Assembly: GCA_002480925.1 (NCBI GenBank)
Contig: DLDA01000017.1
Coordinates: 40,998-104,997 of the forward strand
Length of the DNA: 64,000 nucleotides
Reading direction: 5' to 3'
Origin: Lachnospiraceae bacterium UBA7784
GTDB taxonomy: Bacteria; Bacillota; Clostridia; Lachnospirales; Lachnospiraceae
This document shows, one piece after another, positions 16,123 to 25,240 of this stretch; within the stretch, counting starts at the first letter, position 1; each line of letters begins with the position of its first letter. A model generated the notes under the pieces. It searched no databases, was not told the DNA's origin, and saw only the letters and a program-made list of their open reading frames with translations. Position numbers and translations under genes: made by a program.

Positions 16123-17157
16123 ATGATAAACTTTTTTAAAGAACACAAAGACAGATGGCTTGCCTCCCTGATCGTTCTTATCCTTCTTATAGTATGCTTT
16201 GCAAACGCAGACAGCGGAGAGATAAGAGAGGCAGCTATTACAGATTCAAAGCATTACAAGCCGACAGCAGAGTGGATGAGAGATATAGCTGATGATACCT
16301 ATCTTTCATCGATTTCTATTCCTGGGACACATGATAGCGCGGCCAGATATGTATTTCCTGGATATTCGCTCAGGACACAGAAAATGACTATTGCCGACCA
16401 GCTGACTAGCGGATACAGATACCTGGACATAAGGCTTGCTATCGAGAATACCAGAGAGGGCAAAAGGCTTGGATTTGTGCATAATCTGGGAAAATGCCGT
16501 AAGTCAAAGTTCATCTTTTCAAAGCAGATATATCTTGACGAGGTTCTTGATCAGATATATGCCTTCCTGAAGGCGCATCCGTCAGAAACAGTCCTGTTCT
16601 GCGTAAAGGATGAGAACAGCAATGATAAGGCAGACGAGTTTGAAAGGCTTCTATTTAATGAGATAGACAAGAAACCGTCAGACTGGTATCTCGATGATAC
16701 TATACCGAAGCTCTCTTCAGTTCGGGGCAGGATAGTGCTTTTAAGGCGTTTCAGTAATCCGCTGGCCAAAAGTGCCGGGCTTGATTTCAGCTGGGAGGAT
16801 CAGGGAAGCAGCCAGGTCGTGGACCTGCCATATGTGAACTATCCGATAGGAGATAATGCGACGCTCTGGGTACAGGACAGATACAGATATACTGTTGCAG
16901 AGAAGGAGGACGCCTTTATCGATATGCTTGAGAATGTACAGCCGGATGATTCTACATTTACTCTGAATTTCCTTTCTACAACGAATGGAAGCGGAATATC
17001 GCATCCGGCCTCCTATGCATCACTACTAAACGAAAAGCTCATGGGGATCGATCTGCATCCGAACACAAGCTACGGGATCATAGTCGTGGATTTCGGGACC
17101 AGACAGCTAGCACAGCATATCTACATGACAAACTACAAGACAGCAAACCAGCAATAA
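16123..17157 (+). CDS. Phosphatidylinositol-specific phospholipase C-like protein
   Basis: A 344-residue protein with an N-terminal membrane anchor or signal (WLASLIVLILLIVCFANA, residues 14-31) and a PI-PLC X domain. The two catalytic histidines lie in SIPGTHDSAA near residue 69 and FVHNLGK near 124. Asp-Arg in YLDIRLA and the Glu in FCVKDEN fit the fold. Bacterial members cleave phosphatidylinositol or GPI anchors, or act on other polar lipids. It is probably displayed on the cell surface. The host lipid target is not deducible; secreted PI-PLCs are otherwise best known in pathogens and soil bacilli. Confidence 0.85.
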   Translation: MINFFKEHKDRWLASLIVLILLIVCFANADSGEIREAAITDSKHYKPTAEWMRDIADDTYLSSISIPGTHDSAARYVFPGYSLRTQKMTIADQLTSGYRYLDIRLAIENTREGKRLGFVHNLGKCRKSKFIFSKQIYLDEVLDQIYAFLKAHPSETVLFCVKDENSNDKADEFERLLFNEIDKKPSDWYLDDTIPKLSSVRGRIVLLRRFSNPLAKSAGLDFSWEDQGSSQVVDLPYVNYPIGDNATLWVQDRYRYTVAEKEDAFIDMLENVQPDDSTFTLNFLSTTNGSGISHPASYASLLNEKLMGIDLHPNTSYGIIVVDFGTRQLAQHIYMTNYKTANQQ

Positions 17158-17187
17158 GGATCTGATGGCTCAATCGGCCATCAGCAG

Positions 17188-18414
17188 ATGAAAAAGAGAA
17201 TGACAAAGAAAGATATACAGGAGATAAAGAGGCGGTATACAAAGGACAAGCATAACTTTACCCGGATTGCCGGCTGCTATGTGGACAACGAGAAGAATAA
17301 GATCATAAGCTTTTCAGAGTCGCCTGAGCAGATGGCAGAGGATGATTTTTTCAAATACCTTGCTATAGCAGGCAAATGTCTGTCAGGAAGGCTGAATGAC
17401 AATATCCTCCAGCTGCCGTTTCCTGATACAGAAATACTTAACGGAGAGAGGTATGACCTGCTTCAGAGGCTCAGGAAAAGCGAGCTGAAGGACCAGGAGA
17501 TACTGGAAGAGTTTTTTGACATAGTAATCGAAAACTATACTATAGCAGGAAATTTCCTGATGCTTCTGTTCCGCGATGTATATGACATACCTATGAAGAC
17601 AAAGGACCAGCTGGATACAGATGAGTCAGAATATGTCTATGACTATATACTTGGAGCCATCTGTCCGGTAAACCTCTCAAAGGCTGCTCTTGGCTACAGG
17701 GAGGATACAAATGAGATAGGAGCCCTGAGGAGGGAATGGACCGTAAGCCCGGTGGAAAGTGGCTTCATGTTTCCGAGCTTTTCAGAGAGAAACGCTGATT
17801 TCAATACAGTGACCGTATACCAGAAGAATCCAAAGGCGCCGCACAGGGAATTCTTCGAGAACTGCCTTCATGCGACCTCAAGGCTTACCTCATCTGAGAA
17901 GAAAACGGCCTTTGAGCAGATGGTGAATAAATCCCTACCGGAGGATGACAAGGATATCCATTGCAGCATAGCAGATAACCTTAGTGAGTTCATCGACAGG
18001 AAAACAGCAGAGCAGGCTCAGGATACTCCGGTTGCTATCAGCGGAGACGATGTGAAGGAGATCCTTACAAGCTCAGGAGTCGAGGAGATAAAGGCCGACA
18101 GGATAAAGGAGAGGTTTGAGGGTTTCTTTAACGATACTTTTAATGAGCCGGAGGCAGACGAGCTACTTGACAAGAGACTCTTAAAGGATAAGGAGCTTCG
18201 TGATGAAAAGGCAGCACTGGCAAGAGAGGTACATACTCTGCAGCAGCAGTTAAACGAGGCAGGAGCAGATCAGGAAGCCGATATCACTGTAAGGGTTCCG
18301 CCGGAAAGAGCCGCAGAGGTTACGACAGCCTTTATCGATGAGAAAAGATGTCTTGTCATACCACTTGATCCGGCGGATACGGCTAGGGTCAATGGAGAGG
18401 AGAAGGCATTGTGA
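17188..18414 (+). CDS. DUF4317-family protein
   Basis: A 408-residue soluble protein starting MKKRMTKKDIQEIKRRYTKDKHNFTRIAGCYVDNEK, which I recognise as the start of the DUF4317 family, common in Lachnospiraceae and related Clostridia. Functions are not known. The C-terminal 80 residues include a short coiled coil (AALAREVHTLQQQLNEAGAD) followed by a compact VRVPPERAAEVTTAFIDEKRCLVIP module. No signal peptide or membrane segment. It follows the PLC gene after 30 bases and is followed by a weak terminator. Confidence 0.8.
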   Translation: MKKRMTKKDIQEIKRRYTKDKHNFTRIAGCYVDNEKNKIISFSESPEQMAEDDFFKYLAIAGKCLSGRLNDNILQLPFPDTEILNGERYDLLQRLRKSELKDQEILEEFFDIVIENYTIAGNFLMLLFRDVYDIPMKTKDQLDTDESEYVYDYILGAICPVNLSKAALGYREDTNEIGALRREWTVSPVESGFMFPSFSERNADFNTVTVYQKNPKAPHREFFENCLHATSRLTSSEKKTAFEQMVNKSLPEDDKDIHCSIADNLSEFIDRKTAEQAQDTPVAISGDDVKEILTSSGVEEIKADRIKERFEGFFNDTFNEPEADELLDKRLLKDKELRDEKAALAREVHTLQQQLNEAGADQEADITVRVPPERAAEVTTAFIDEKRCLVIPLDPADTARVNGEEKAL

Positions 18415-18464
18415 TCCACTTGTTTTTTCGATGCTAATGCGTTAAACTGTTAGTTTAGAGAAAC

Positions 18465-18488
18465 AGGGCAGGCGATAAGCCCTTTTTA
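18465..18488 (+). terminator. Weak terminator after DUF4317 gene
   Basis: Short 5-bp stem AGGGC/GCCCT with a 9-base loop and TTTTT. It separates this gene from asnS. Confidence 0.45.
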
Positions 18489-18531
18489 TGAATTTATCGT
18501 ATGATTTCAGTATATATAAAGGAGCAGCATA

Positions 18532-19929
18532 ATGAGACAGGAGCTTACTGACGTAAAGCAGTTGTTTACAGACACAGAAAGATATGTCGGGACTACGGTA
18601 AAGGTAGCCGGATGGGTCAGGAGCAACCGCAGTTCCAAGAACGTGGGATTTCTCGTTGTAAATGACGGGACATACTTCACGCCGCTTCAGGTAGTCTATA
18701 CAGCGGATACAAAGGATTTTGACAAGCTTGGCAGCATCAATGTAGGAACTGCCGTTATAGCAGAGGGAGAGCTTGTTGCCACGCCGGATGCAAAGCAGCC
18801 ATTCGAGCTTTCGGCAAGGGTAGTGGAGATAGAGGGAGAGAGCACTCCTGATTATCCTCTTCAGAAGAAAAGACATACAATGGAGTATCTGCGTACCATA
18901 CCGCATCTTAGGGCCCGTACCAATACATTCGAGGCTGTCTTTAAGGTAAGAAGCCTTGCAGCCTATGCTATCCATAAGTTTTTTCAGGAGAGGAACTTCG
19001 TATATGTCCACACTCCTCTTATCACCGGAAGCGATGCCGAGGGAGCAGGAGAGATGTTTCAGGTGACGACTCTTGATATGGATCAGATACCTCACACCGA
19101 GGACGGGGCTGTCGACTATTCTAAGGATTTCTTCGGAAAGGAGACCAACCTTACTGTATCAGGCCAGCTGAACGGAGAGACCTTTGCCCAGGCCTTTAAG
19201 AATATCTATACGTTCGGACCTACCTTCCGTGCAGAGAATTCCAATACCACAAGGCATGCGGCTGAGTTCTGGATGATAGAGCCGGAGATCGCCTTTGCCG
19301 ACCTTGAGGATGATATGGAGCTTGCGGAGTCCATGCTTAAATACATCATAAACTATGTCCTGGAGAACGCGCCGGCCGAGATGGAGTTTTTCAACAGCTT
19401 TGTGGACAAGGGGCTTATCGAGAGACTTCATAATGTAGTAGACAATGATTTCGCGAGAGTCACCTATACAGAGGCAGTCGATATACTGATGAAGCACAAC
19501 GACAAGTTCGATTACAAGGTGAGCTGGGGATGCGATCTGCAGACAGAGCACGAGAGATATCTGACAGAGCAGATCTACAAGAGACCTGTATTCGTGACTG
19601 ACTATCCTAAGGAGATAAAGGCCTTCTATATGAAGCTGAACCCGGATGGAAAGACGGTTGCAGCAGTTGACTGCCTTGTACCGGGAATAGGCGAGATAAT
19701 CGGAGGCTCACAGCGTGAGGATGACTTCGAGCTCCTTAAGAAGAGAATGGATGAGCTGGGAATGGACGAGAGTCAGTACGGTTTCTATCTCGATCTGAGG
19801 AAGTACGGTTCTACCCGTCATGCCGGATTCGGTCTTGGCTTCGAGAGATGCGTGATGTATCTTACAGGAATGGGCAATATCAGAGACGTGATCCCGTTCC
19901 CGCGTACAGTAGGTAACTGCGAGCTGTAA
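18532..19929 (+). CDS. asnS: Asparaginyl-tRNA synthetase
   Basis: A 465-residue class II synthetase. The N-terminal OB-fold binds the anticodon ([25 protein letters not shown]). Motif 2 appears as [22 protein letters not shown] and motif 3 as [12 protein letters not shown] near the end. It charges tRNA-Asn with asparagine. AsnA, which makes the amino acid, follows 34 bases downstream, so supply and charging are likely co-transcribed. AAAGGAGC lies before ATG 18532. Confidence 0.96.
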   Translation: MRQELTDVKQLFTDTERYVGTTVKVAGWVRSNRSSKNVGFLVVNDGTYFTPLQVVYTADTKDFDKLGSINVGTAVIAEGELVATPDAKQPFELSARVVEIEGESTPDYPLQKKRHTMEYLRTIPHLRARTNTFEAVFKVRSLAAYAIHKFFQERNFVYVHTPLITGSDAEGAGEMFQVTTLDMDQIPHTEDGAVDYSKDFFGKETNLTVSGQLNGETFAQAFKNIYTFGPTFRAENSNTTRHAAEFWMIEPEIAFADLEDDMELAESMLKYIINYVLENAPAEMEFFNSFVDKGLIERLHNVVDNDFARVTYTEAVDILMKHNDKFDYKVSWGCDLQTEHERYLTEQIYKRPVFVTDYPKEIKAFYMKLNPDGKTVAAVDCLVPGIGEIIGGSQREDDFELLKKRMDELGMDESQYGFYLDLRKYGSTRHAGFGLGFERCVMYLTGMGNIRDVIPFPRTVGNCEL

Positions 19930-19963
19930 TTTTATAAAAATATTTAGAAAAGGGAAAGAAAAT

Positions 19964-20974
19964 ATGGCAGGCATTATAATTCCGGATAATTACAAGCCGG
20001 TGCTGGGATTAAAGGAAACCCAGATCGCGATCAAGAGAGTAAAGGATTTCTTCCAGAGTCAGCTGTCAGCTGAGCTTAATCTTCACAGGGTTACGGCGCC
20101 ACTGTTCGTTACCCCTGAGTCAGGATTAAATGACAATCTGAACGGAGTTGAAAGACCGGTTTCCTTTGGTATCAGGGAGCTTGGCGATAAGAAGGTGGAG
20201 ATAGTCCATTCGCTGGCCAAGTGGAAGAGGATGGCTCTGGGAAGATACGGCTTTCTTCCGGGAGAAGGCCTTTATACAGATATGAACGCGATCAGGCGTG
20301 ATGAGGAAACGGACAATATACATTCTATATATGTGGACCAGTGGGACTGGGAGAAGGTCATCACACATGACAAAAGAAACGAATCCACTCTTATAGATAC
20401 TGTAAAGAACGTATATGAGGCTCTTCGTGTGACTGAAAAGCATATGAGCAATCTCTACGATTATATTGACTGCTTCCTGCCGGAGGAGATCTTTTTTATA
20501 ACCAGCCAGGAGCTTTTAGACAGATGGCCGGATATTACTGCTAAGGAAAGAGAGTACAGGATAGCAAAGGAGCATGGTGCAGTCTTCATACAGAAGATAG
20601 GAGGCCCGCTTTCCGATGGCAAGCCTCATGACGGCAGGGCCCCTGACTATGATGACTGGGAGCTGAACGGGGATATAATAGTATATTATCCAGTAGATGA
20701 TATCTCACTTGAGCTGTCATCGATGGGTATAAGAGTGGATGAGATCTCTCTCCCTAAGCAGCTTAAGGCAGCAGGCTGTGAGGATCGCCTGTCGCTTCCT
20801 TTCCACAAGGCTATAATGGAGGGAAGGCTCCCATATACCATAGGCGGAGGGATCGGACAGTCGAGGATCTGTATGTTTTTCCTGAGAAAATGTCATATCG
20901 GTGAGGTTCAGGTATCGGTATGGCCGGAGAGTGATATAGAAGAGGCAGACAGACAAGGGGTGACACTTTTATGA
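19964..20974 (+). CDS. asnA: Ammonia-dependent asparagine synthetase (AsnA type)
   Basis: A 336-residue protein matching AsnA along its length, with LNLHRVTAPLFV, SGLNDNLNGVERPV and YTIGGGIGQSRICM as clear blocks. AsnA resembles a class II tRNA synthetase core and joins aspartate with free ammonia using ATP to give AMP. It lies just after asnS, and its stop overlaps the YerC gene (ATGA at 20971). An ammonia-using enzyme fits the nitrogen theme of the window. Confidence 0.96.
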   Translation: MAGIIIPDNYKPVLGLKETQIAIKRVKDFFQSQLSAELNLHRVTAPLFVTPESGLNDNLNGVERPVSFGIRELGDKKVEIVHSLAKWKRMALGRYGFLPGEGLYTDMNAIRRDEETDNIHSIYVDQWDWEKVITHDKRNESTLIDTVKNVYEALRVTEKHMSNLYDYIDCFLPEEIFFITSQELLDRWPDITAKEREYRIAKEHGAVFIQKIGGPLSDGKPHDGRAPDYDDWELNGDIIVYYPVDDISLELSSMGIRVDEISLPKQLKAAGCEDRLSLPFHKAIMEGRLPYTIGGGIGQSRICMFFLRKCHIGEVQVSVWPESDIEEADRQGVTLL

Positions 20975-21258
20975 GCAAGAATCTGCATTCACCGTCTATG
21001 GACAAACTCATGGATGCCCTCTGTTCCCTTACAGACAGGGATGAGGCATACCGTTTTATGGAGGATTTGTGCACGGTAGGCGAGCTTGAGGCAATGCAGC
21101 AGAGACTTCTGGTTGCTGCAATGCTTCGCCGCCATGATACCTATCAGGTCATAGCAGCAGATACAGGAGCATCGACAGCGACCATCAGCAGAGTAAGGCG
21201 TTCGCTTGATTACGGCGATGACGGCTATGATCTGATACTTAAAAGACTAGGATTATAA
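20971..21258 (+). CDS. TrpR-like repressor, YerC/YecD family
   Basis: A 95-residue helical protein with the TrpR-type helix-turn-helix: MDALCSLTDRDEAYRFMEDLCTVGELEAMQQRL, then the recognition region YQVIAADTGASTATISRVRRSLDYGDDGY. This is the YerC/YecD family. It starts inside the asnA stop, and the PcrA gene begins on the base after its stop; Bacillus yerC also lies next to pcrA. Its ligand and targets are unknown to me; possibly autoregulation. Confidence 0.88.
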   Translation: MSKNLHSPSMDKLMDALCSLTDRDEAYRFMEDLCTVGELEAMQQRLLVAAMLRRHDTYQVIAADTGASTATISRVRRSLDYGDDGYDLILKRLGL

Positions 21259-23607
21259 ATGGAAGATTTGAGCAGAATACTTAACAAGGAACAGCTTGAC
21301 GGGGTTCTCACGACCGAGGGCCCCGTTCTTATACTGGCTGGAGCCGGCTCAGGCAAGACCAGGGTCCTGACTCACAGGGTAGCCTATCTGATAGAGGAAA
21401 AGGGAGTAGCACCATGGAACATTATGGCTATCACCTTTACCAACAAGGCCGCAAGGGAGATGCAGGAGAGGGTCGAGGCCTTAAGCGGGGCCAACAGCGG
21501 AGTATGGATTTCCACATTTCACTCAGCCTGTGTCAGGATCTTAAGACGCTTTTCTGAGAGGATAGGCTATAAGAGCGGCTTTTCCATATATGACTCGGAG
21601 GATTCAAGGACTCTTATCAGACATATCCTGAAGGAAAAGAATGTAGATACGAAAAAGGTCAAGGAAAAATTTTTCCTTAACCAGATAAGTCATCTGAAGG
21701 ATAGTCTTATTTCTCCAGAGTATTCGGAAAAGGGATTCTCCCACAGCTTTCCTGATGGACTGGTACCGGCTGTATACAGGGAGTATCAGGCCAGGCTTAA
21801 GGCCAATAATGCATTCGATTTCGATGATCTGATAGTAAAGACAGTAGAGCTTTTAAGTCAGGATGAAGAGGTAAGGGCTTATTATAACGACAGGATCCAT
21901 TATCTTATGGTCGACGAGTATCAGGATACAAATGCCGCCCAGTTCGAACTTATAAGGCTTCTTTCTGAGAAGAGGAGGAATCTCTGCGTCGTAGGAGATG
22001 ATGACCAGTCCATATACAAATTCCGCGGAGCAGATATTGAAAATATTTTAAGCTTCGAGAAGCGCTTTCCTGATGCAAAGGTCATAAAGCTGGAGCAGAA
22101 TTACCGCTCATATTCGACTATACTTGATGCTGCCAATGCCGTTATTAAGAATAATAAGGGCAGAAAGGCCAAGAAGCTTTTCTCCAGAAGGGGCCAGGGA
22201 GATAAGATTGTATTTAAGATGTTTGAAAGCGGCTATGAGGAGGCGGCTTTCATAGCAGATGATATAAGAAGAAAGGAAAAGAGCTTAAAGGACGATTTCA
22301 GGGATTTCGCAGTCCTTTACAGGACAAATGCCCAGTCCCGTCTTCTAGAGGAGAAGATGCTTTTGGAGAATATCCCTTACAGGATAGTCGGCGGTGTCAA
22401 CTTCTATCAGAGAAGAGAGGTAAAGGATATGCTCGCCTATCTTCAGGTCATAGAGAATTCCTCAAACGATGTATCGGTCAGAAGGATCTTGAATGTGCCT
22501 AAGAGAGGCATAGGAGCTACAACTGAGGCCAAGGTCGCTTCGATCGCTGCTTCCAGCGGTATCTCATTCTTTGAGGCCCTCTCACGTGGAGTATCGGACG
22601 GAATGCTTGGCAGAAGCGGAAAAAAGATCACTGAGTTTACCGATCTGATTGAGAAGCTTACTGTCATGCTTAATGAGGACGGAGTTACAGGCCTGATAAA
22701 GGACATTGCAGAGCAGACAGGCTACCGGGCGGCTCTTAAGGCAGAAAACACAGATGAATCAGAGGAGAGGCTTCTTAATATCGACGAGCTGGTGAGCAAG
22801 GCAGCAGAGTTTGAAAGAAGGCTTAACGCTGATAAGGAGAATGAAGGGCTTACTAACGCCGAAAGACTTACCATGTTCCTTCAGGATGTGTCTCTGGTAA
22901 CCGACGCGGATGCATCGGATGAAAGCGATAACAGAGTGACTCTTATGACAGTTCATGCTGCCAAGGGACTTGAGTTTGCCAATGTATATCTGGCAGGAAT
23001 GGAGGATGGCCTCTTCCCTTCTTATATGTCGATCAATTCTGATACGTCAGATCAGGACATAGAGGAGGAGAGGAGACTTATGTATGTCGGGATCACAAGA
23101 GCCAAGGATTCTCTTACGATAACGGCAGCACGAGCCAGAATGGTTCATGGTGAGATCGAGTATTCCAATGTGAGCCGCTTTGTAAAGGAGATACCGGAGG
23201 GCCTGATAGATGGCTATGTGCCCGGAGGAAAGTACAGATCTGATAAAGGAGGCTTTAATTTAGAGCATCAGCCTTCCTATACTACGGAGAAAAGGGAGGG
23301 CTACGGGAGCCTGGCATATGGAGGAGTCAGAGGCTATTCTGCAACCCCTGGAACAAAGAAAAGGACAAGGAAAAAGACGATTTCGACGGACTACACCAAA
23401 AAGCTTGATTCCTTAGTTCAAAAGGGCATGTCAAAGCAGACTGTCTTAGATTACGGGGTAGGAGACAGGGTCTCGCATCTCAAGTTCGGCGAGGGCCAGG
23501 TCACGGAGATCAAGGACATGGGTAAGGACTACGAGGTCACGGTAGAGTTTGAAAAGGCCGGCAGGAGGAAACTCTTCGCAGGATTTGCCAGGCTGAAAAA
23601 GGTCTGA
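21259..23607 (+). CDS. pcrA: ATP-dependent DNA helicase PcrA/UvrD
   Basis: A 782-residue superfamily 1A helicase. Motif I is AGAGSGKTRVLTHR near residue 29, Ia is TFTNKAAREM, II is MVDEYQDTN, III is VVGDDDQSIYKFRGA, and motifs V/VI are TVHAAKGLEF and EERRLMYVGITRAK. The C-terminal Tudor-like segment (GDRVSHLKFGEGQV) is typical of PcrA and contacts RNA polymerase. It unwinds 3'-5' in nucleotide excision and mismatch repair and clears recombination intermediates. The ATG follows directly on the YerC stop. Confidence 0.96.
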   Translation: MEDLSRILNKEQLDGVLTTEGPVLILAGAGSGKTRVLTHRVAYLIEEKGVAPWNIMAITFTNKAAREMQERVEALSGANSGVWISTFHSACVRILRRFSERIGYKSGFSIYDSEDSRTLIRHILKEKNVDTKKVKEKFFLNQISHLKDSLISPEYSEKGFSHSFPDGLVPAVYREYQARLKANNAFDFDDLIVKTVELLSQDEEVRAYYNDRIHYLMVDEYQDTNAAQFELIRLLSEKRRNLCVVGDDDQSIYKFRGADIENILSFEKRFPDAKVIKLEQNYRSYSTILDAANAVIKNNKGRKAKKLFSRRGQGDKIVFKMFESGYEEAAFIADDIRRKEKSLKDDFRDFAVLYRTNAQSRLLEEKMLLENIPYRIVGGVNFYQRREVKDMLAYLQVIENSSNDVSVRRILNVPKRGIGATTEAKVASIAASSGISFFEALSRGVSDGMLGRSGKKITEFTDLIEKLTVMLNEDGVTGLIKDIAEQTGYRAALKAENTDESEERLLNIDELVSKAAEFERRLNADKENEGLTNAERLTMFLQDVSLVTDADASDESDNRVTLMTVHAAKGLEFANVYLAGMEDGLFPSYMSINSDTSDQDIEEERRLMYVGITRAKDSLTITAARARMVHGEIEYSNVSRFVKEIPEGLIDGYVPGGKYRSDKGGFNLEHQPSYTTEKREGYGSLAYGGVRGYSATPGTKKRTRKKTISTDYTKKLDSLVQKGMSKQTVLDYGVGDRVSHLKFGEGQVTEIKDMGKDYEVTVEFEKAGRRKLFAGFARLKKV

Positions 23608-23610
23608 GGG

Positions 23611-23638
23611 TTTACATTTCCCTTTGATGTGGTATAAT
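23611..23638 (+). promoter_or_regulatory. Promoter of the small membrane protein gene
   Basis: TTTACA at 23611-23616 and TATAAT at 23633-23638, spacer 16 bases, immediately after pcrA. Confidence 0.7.
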
Positions 23639-23672
23639 TAAGATAAGTTTATCATACAGGTCAGGAGGTATT

Positions 23673-23993
23673 ATGAAAATATTTTCCAGAGAACTGACAA
23701 AGGACGATCTGGCGGACCTGATAGATGTAAGCAAGCTTCTTAGGATACTTGATAAGCCTGCATCACTGGTCAGAAGCCGTGCGGAGATCAAACAGAAAAA
23801 GAAGGAGAAAACAGACATGAAAAAGCTGGTAAAGGGAATCCTGATTACAGTCGGAGTTGTAGCTGTTGTATGTGGTATCGCATATGCGCTCTACCGTTAT
23901 TTCACGCCGGATTATGATGATGCGTTCGATGATGATTTCGATGACGCATTTGATGACGATGATGACGACCTCTTTGCGGAAGACAAGGACTGA
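23673..23993 (+). CDS. Single-pass membrane protein with acidic tail, unknown
   Basis: A 106-residue protein with CAGGAGGT before ATG 23673 and its own promoter. The N-terminal 50 residues are charged and basic at the end (KQKKKEKTDMKK); residues 54-72 form one membrane helix (GILITVGVVAVVCGIAYAL); the last 32 residues are almost all Asp, Glu, Phe and Ala (DDAFDDDFDDAFDDDDDDLF). Topology by the positive-inside rule puts the acidic tail outside. An inner ATG at 23817 is less well supported. I do not recognise the family. A calcium- or cation-binding tail is only a guess. Confidence 0.7.
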   Translation: MKIFSRELTKDDLADLIDVSKLLRILDKPASLVRSRAEIKQKKKEKTDMKKLVKGILITVGVVAVVCGIAYALYRYFTPDYDDAFDDDFDDAFDDDDDDLFAEDKD

Positions 23994-24014
23994 GAGGATT
24001 TTACAGTAGTTAAG

Positions 24015-24044
24015 GCCGCAGCATAAGCTGCGGCTTTTATTTTT
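24015..24044 (+). terminator. Terminator after the acidic-tail protein gene
   Basis: Perfect 8-bp stem GCCGCAGC/GCTGCGGC with loop ATAA, then TTTTATTTTT. Confidence 0.9.
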
Positions 24045-24055
24045 GGAGATGACAG

Positions 24056-25240
24056 ATGAGCTGTATTCATTTTGGCGATCCTGACAACTGCGGAGGATGC
24101 AGATACCAGGACATTCCCTATCAGGAGGAGCTTCTAAGGAAGCAGGAAAAGCTGCGTGAGCTTTTTATCGAGCCCCTGCCTGATTTCGATCAGATCTTTG
24201 AGGGCATAACAGGCAATGAGGCCTGTGCCTACCGCAACAAGATGGAATTTACATTCGGAAACCGCTGTAAGGATGGCCCTCTGGAGCTTGGAATGCACAG
24301 AAAGGGGAGGTTCTACGATATAGTTTCAGTTCCGGACTGTCAGATTACTTCAGCTGATTTTGGCAGGATAACTGAGGCTGTATGCGGATATTTCAGGGAA
24401 AAGGGAACTGATTTTTACAGAAAGAGAGCCCATACAGGATATCTGAGGCATCTTCTGGTAAGAAAGGCCCATTTTACAGGCCAGATTCTTGTAGACCTGG
24501 TGAGCGCCGGCTATGAGGGATCTGATGAAAAGTCCCTGCTTTCGGGCTTTAAGGACAGGATCCTGTCTCTTGATCTTGACGGAGAGATAGCAGGTATCCT
24601 CCATACCAGGAATAATTCATTGGCTGATGCTGTAATGGATCAGGGAACAGAGGTCCTGTATGGAAATGACTTTTTCTATGAGAAGCTATGCGGTCTTACC
24701 TTCCGGATCTCTCCATTTTCCTTTTTCCAGACCAATTCAGCCGGAGCCGAAAAGCTATACGGCAAGGCCAAGGAATATATGCTTTCTGCTCTTTCAGGAG
24801 AAAAGCCATCAGAGGTCTTTGACCTTTATTCAGGGACCGGGACCATCACCCAGATTGTTTCCTCCTATGCCACTCATGTGACAGGAGTGGAGATAGTTCC
24901 TGAGGCAGTGGAGGCGGCAAGGGCAAATGCACGGCTGAACGGGATCTCAAACTGCTCATTTATATGCGGAGATGTGTTCAAGGTAATTGAAGGACTTGAA
25001 GAGCGTCCCGATATGATAATAGTCGACCCTCCAAGGGAGGGGCTGTCGCCAAAGGCTCTGTCAAAGATAGTATCCTATGATGTGGATTCGATAATCTATA
25101 TAGCCTGCAAGCCGGCCTCCCTGGCAAGGGATATCCCGACCTTTACGGCTCATGGATACAGGACAGCCAGGCTGTCCTGCGTAGATATGTTTCCAAGGAC
25201 CGACAATACTGAATGTATAGCCCTATTCACTAAGAGATAG
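24056..25240 (+). CDS. rlmD: 23S rRNA (uracil-C5)-methyltransferase, RlmD/RumA family
   Basis: A 394-residue class I methyltransferase that methylates a uracil in 23S rRNA (TrmA/RumA/RlmD group). The N-terminal CGGCRYQDIPYQEEL carries part of the iron-sulfur cysteine set (with CIHFGDPDNC). The AdoMet motif DLYSGTGTITQ, the IVDPPREGLSPKAL block and the nucleophile CKPASLARD follow in family order. It lacks the TRAM domain of longer members. The gene converges on the hydrolase gene and their 3' ends overlap by 18 bases. Confidence 0.88.
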   Translation: MSCIHFGDPDNCGGCRYQDIPYQEELLRKQEKLRELFIEPLPDFDQIFEGITGNEACAYRNKMEFTFGNRCKDGPLELGMHRKGRFYDIVSVPDCQITSADFGRITEAVCGYFREKGTDFYRKRAHTGYLRHLLVRKAHFTGQILVDLVSAGYEGSDEKSLLSGFKDRILSLDLDGEIAGILHTRNNSLADAVMDQGTEVLYGNDFFYEKLCGLTFRISPFSFFQTNSAGAEKLYGKAKEYMLSALSGEKPSEVFDLYSGTGTITQIVSSYATHVTGVEIVPEAVEAARANARLNGISNCSFICGDVFKVIEGLEERPDMIIVDPPREGLSPKALSKIVSYDVDSIIYIACKPASLARDIPTFTAHGYRTARLSCVDMFPRTDNTECIALFTKR

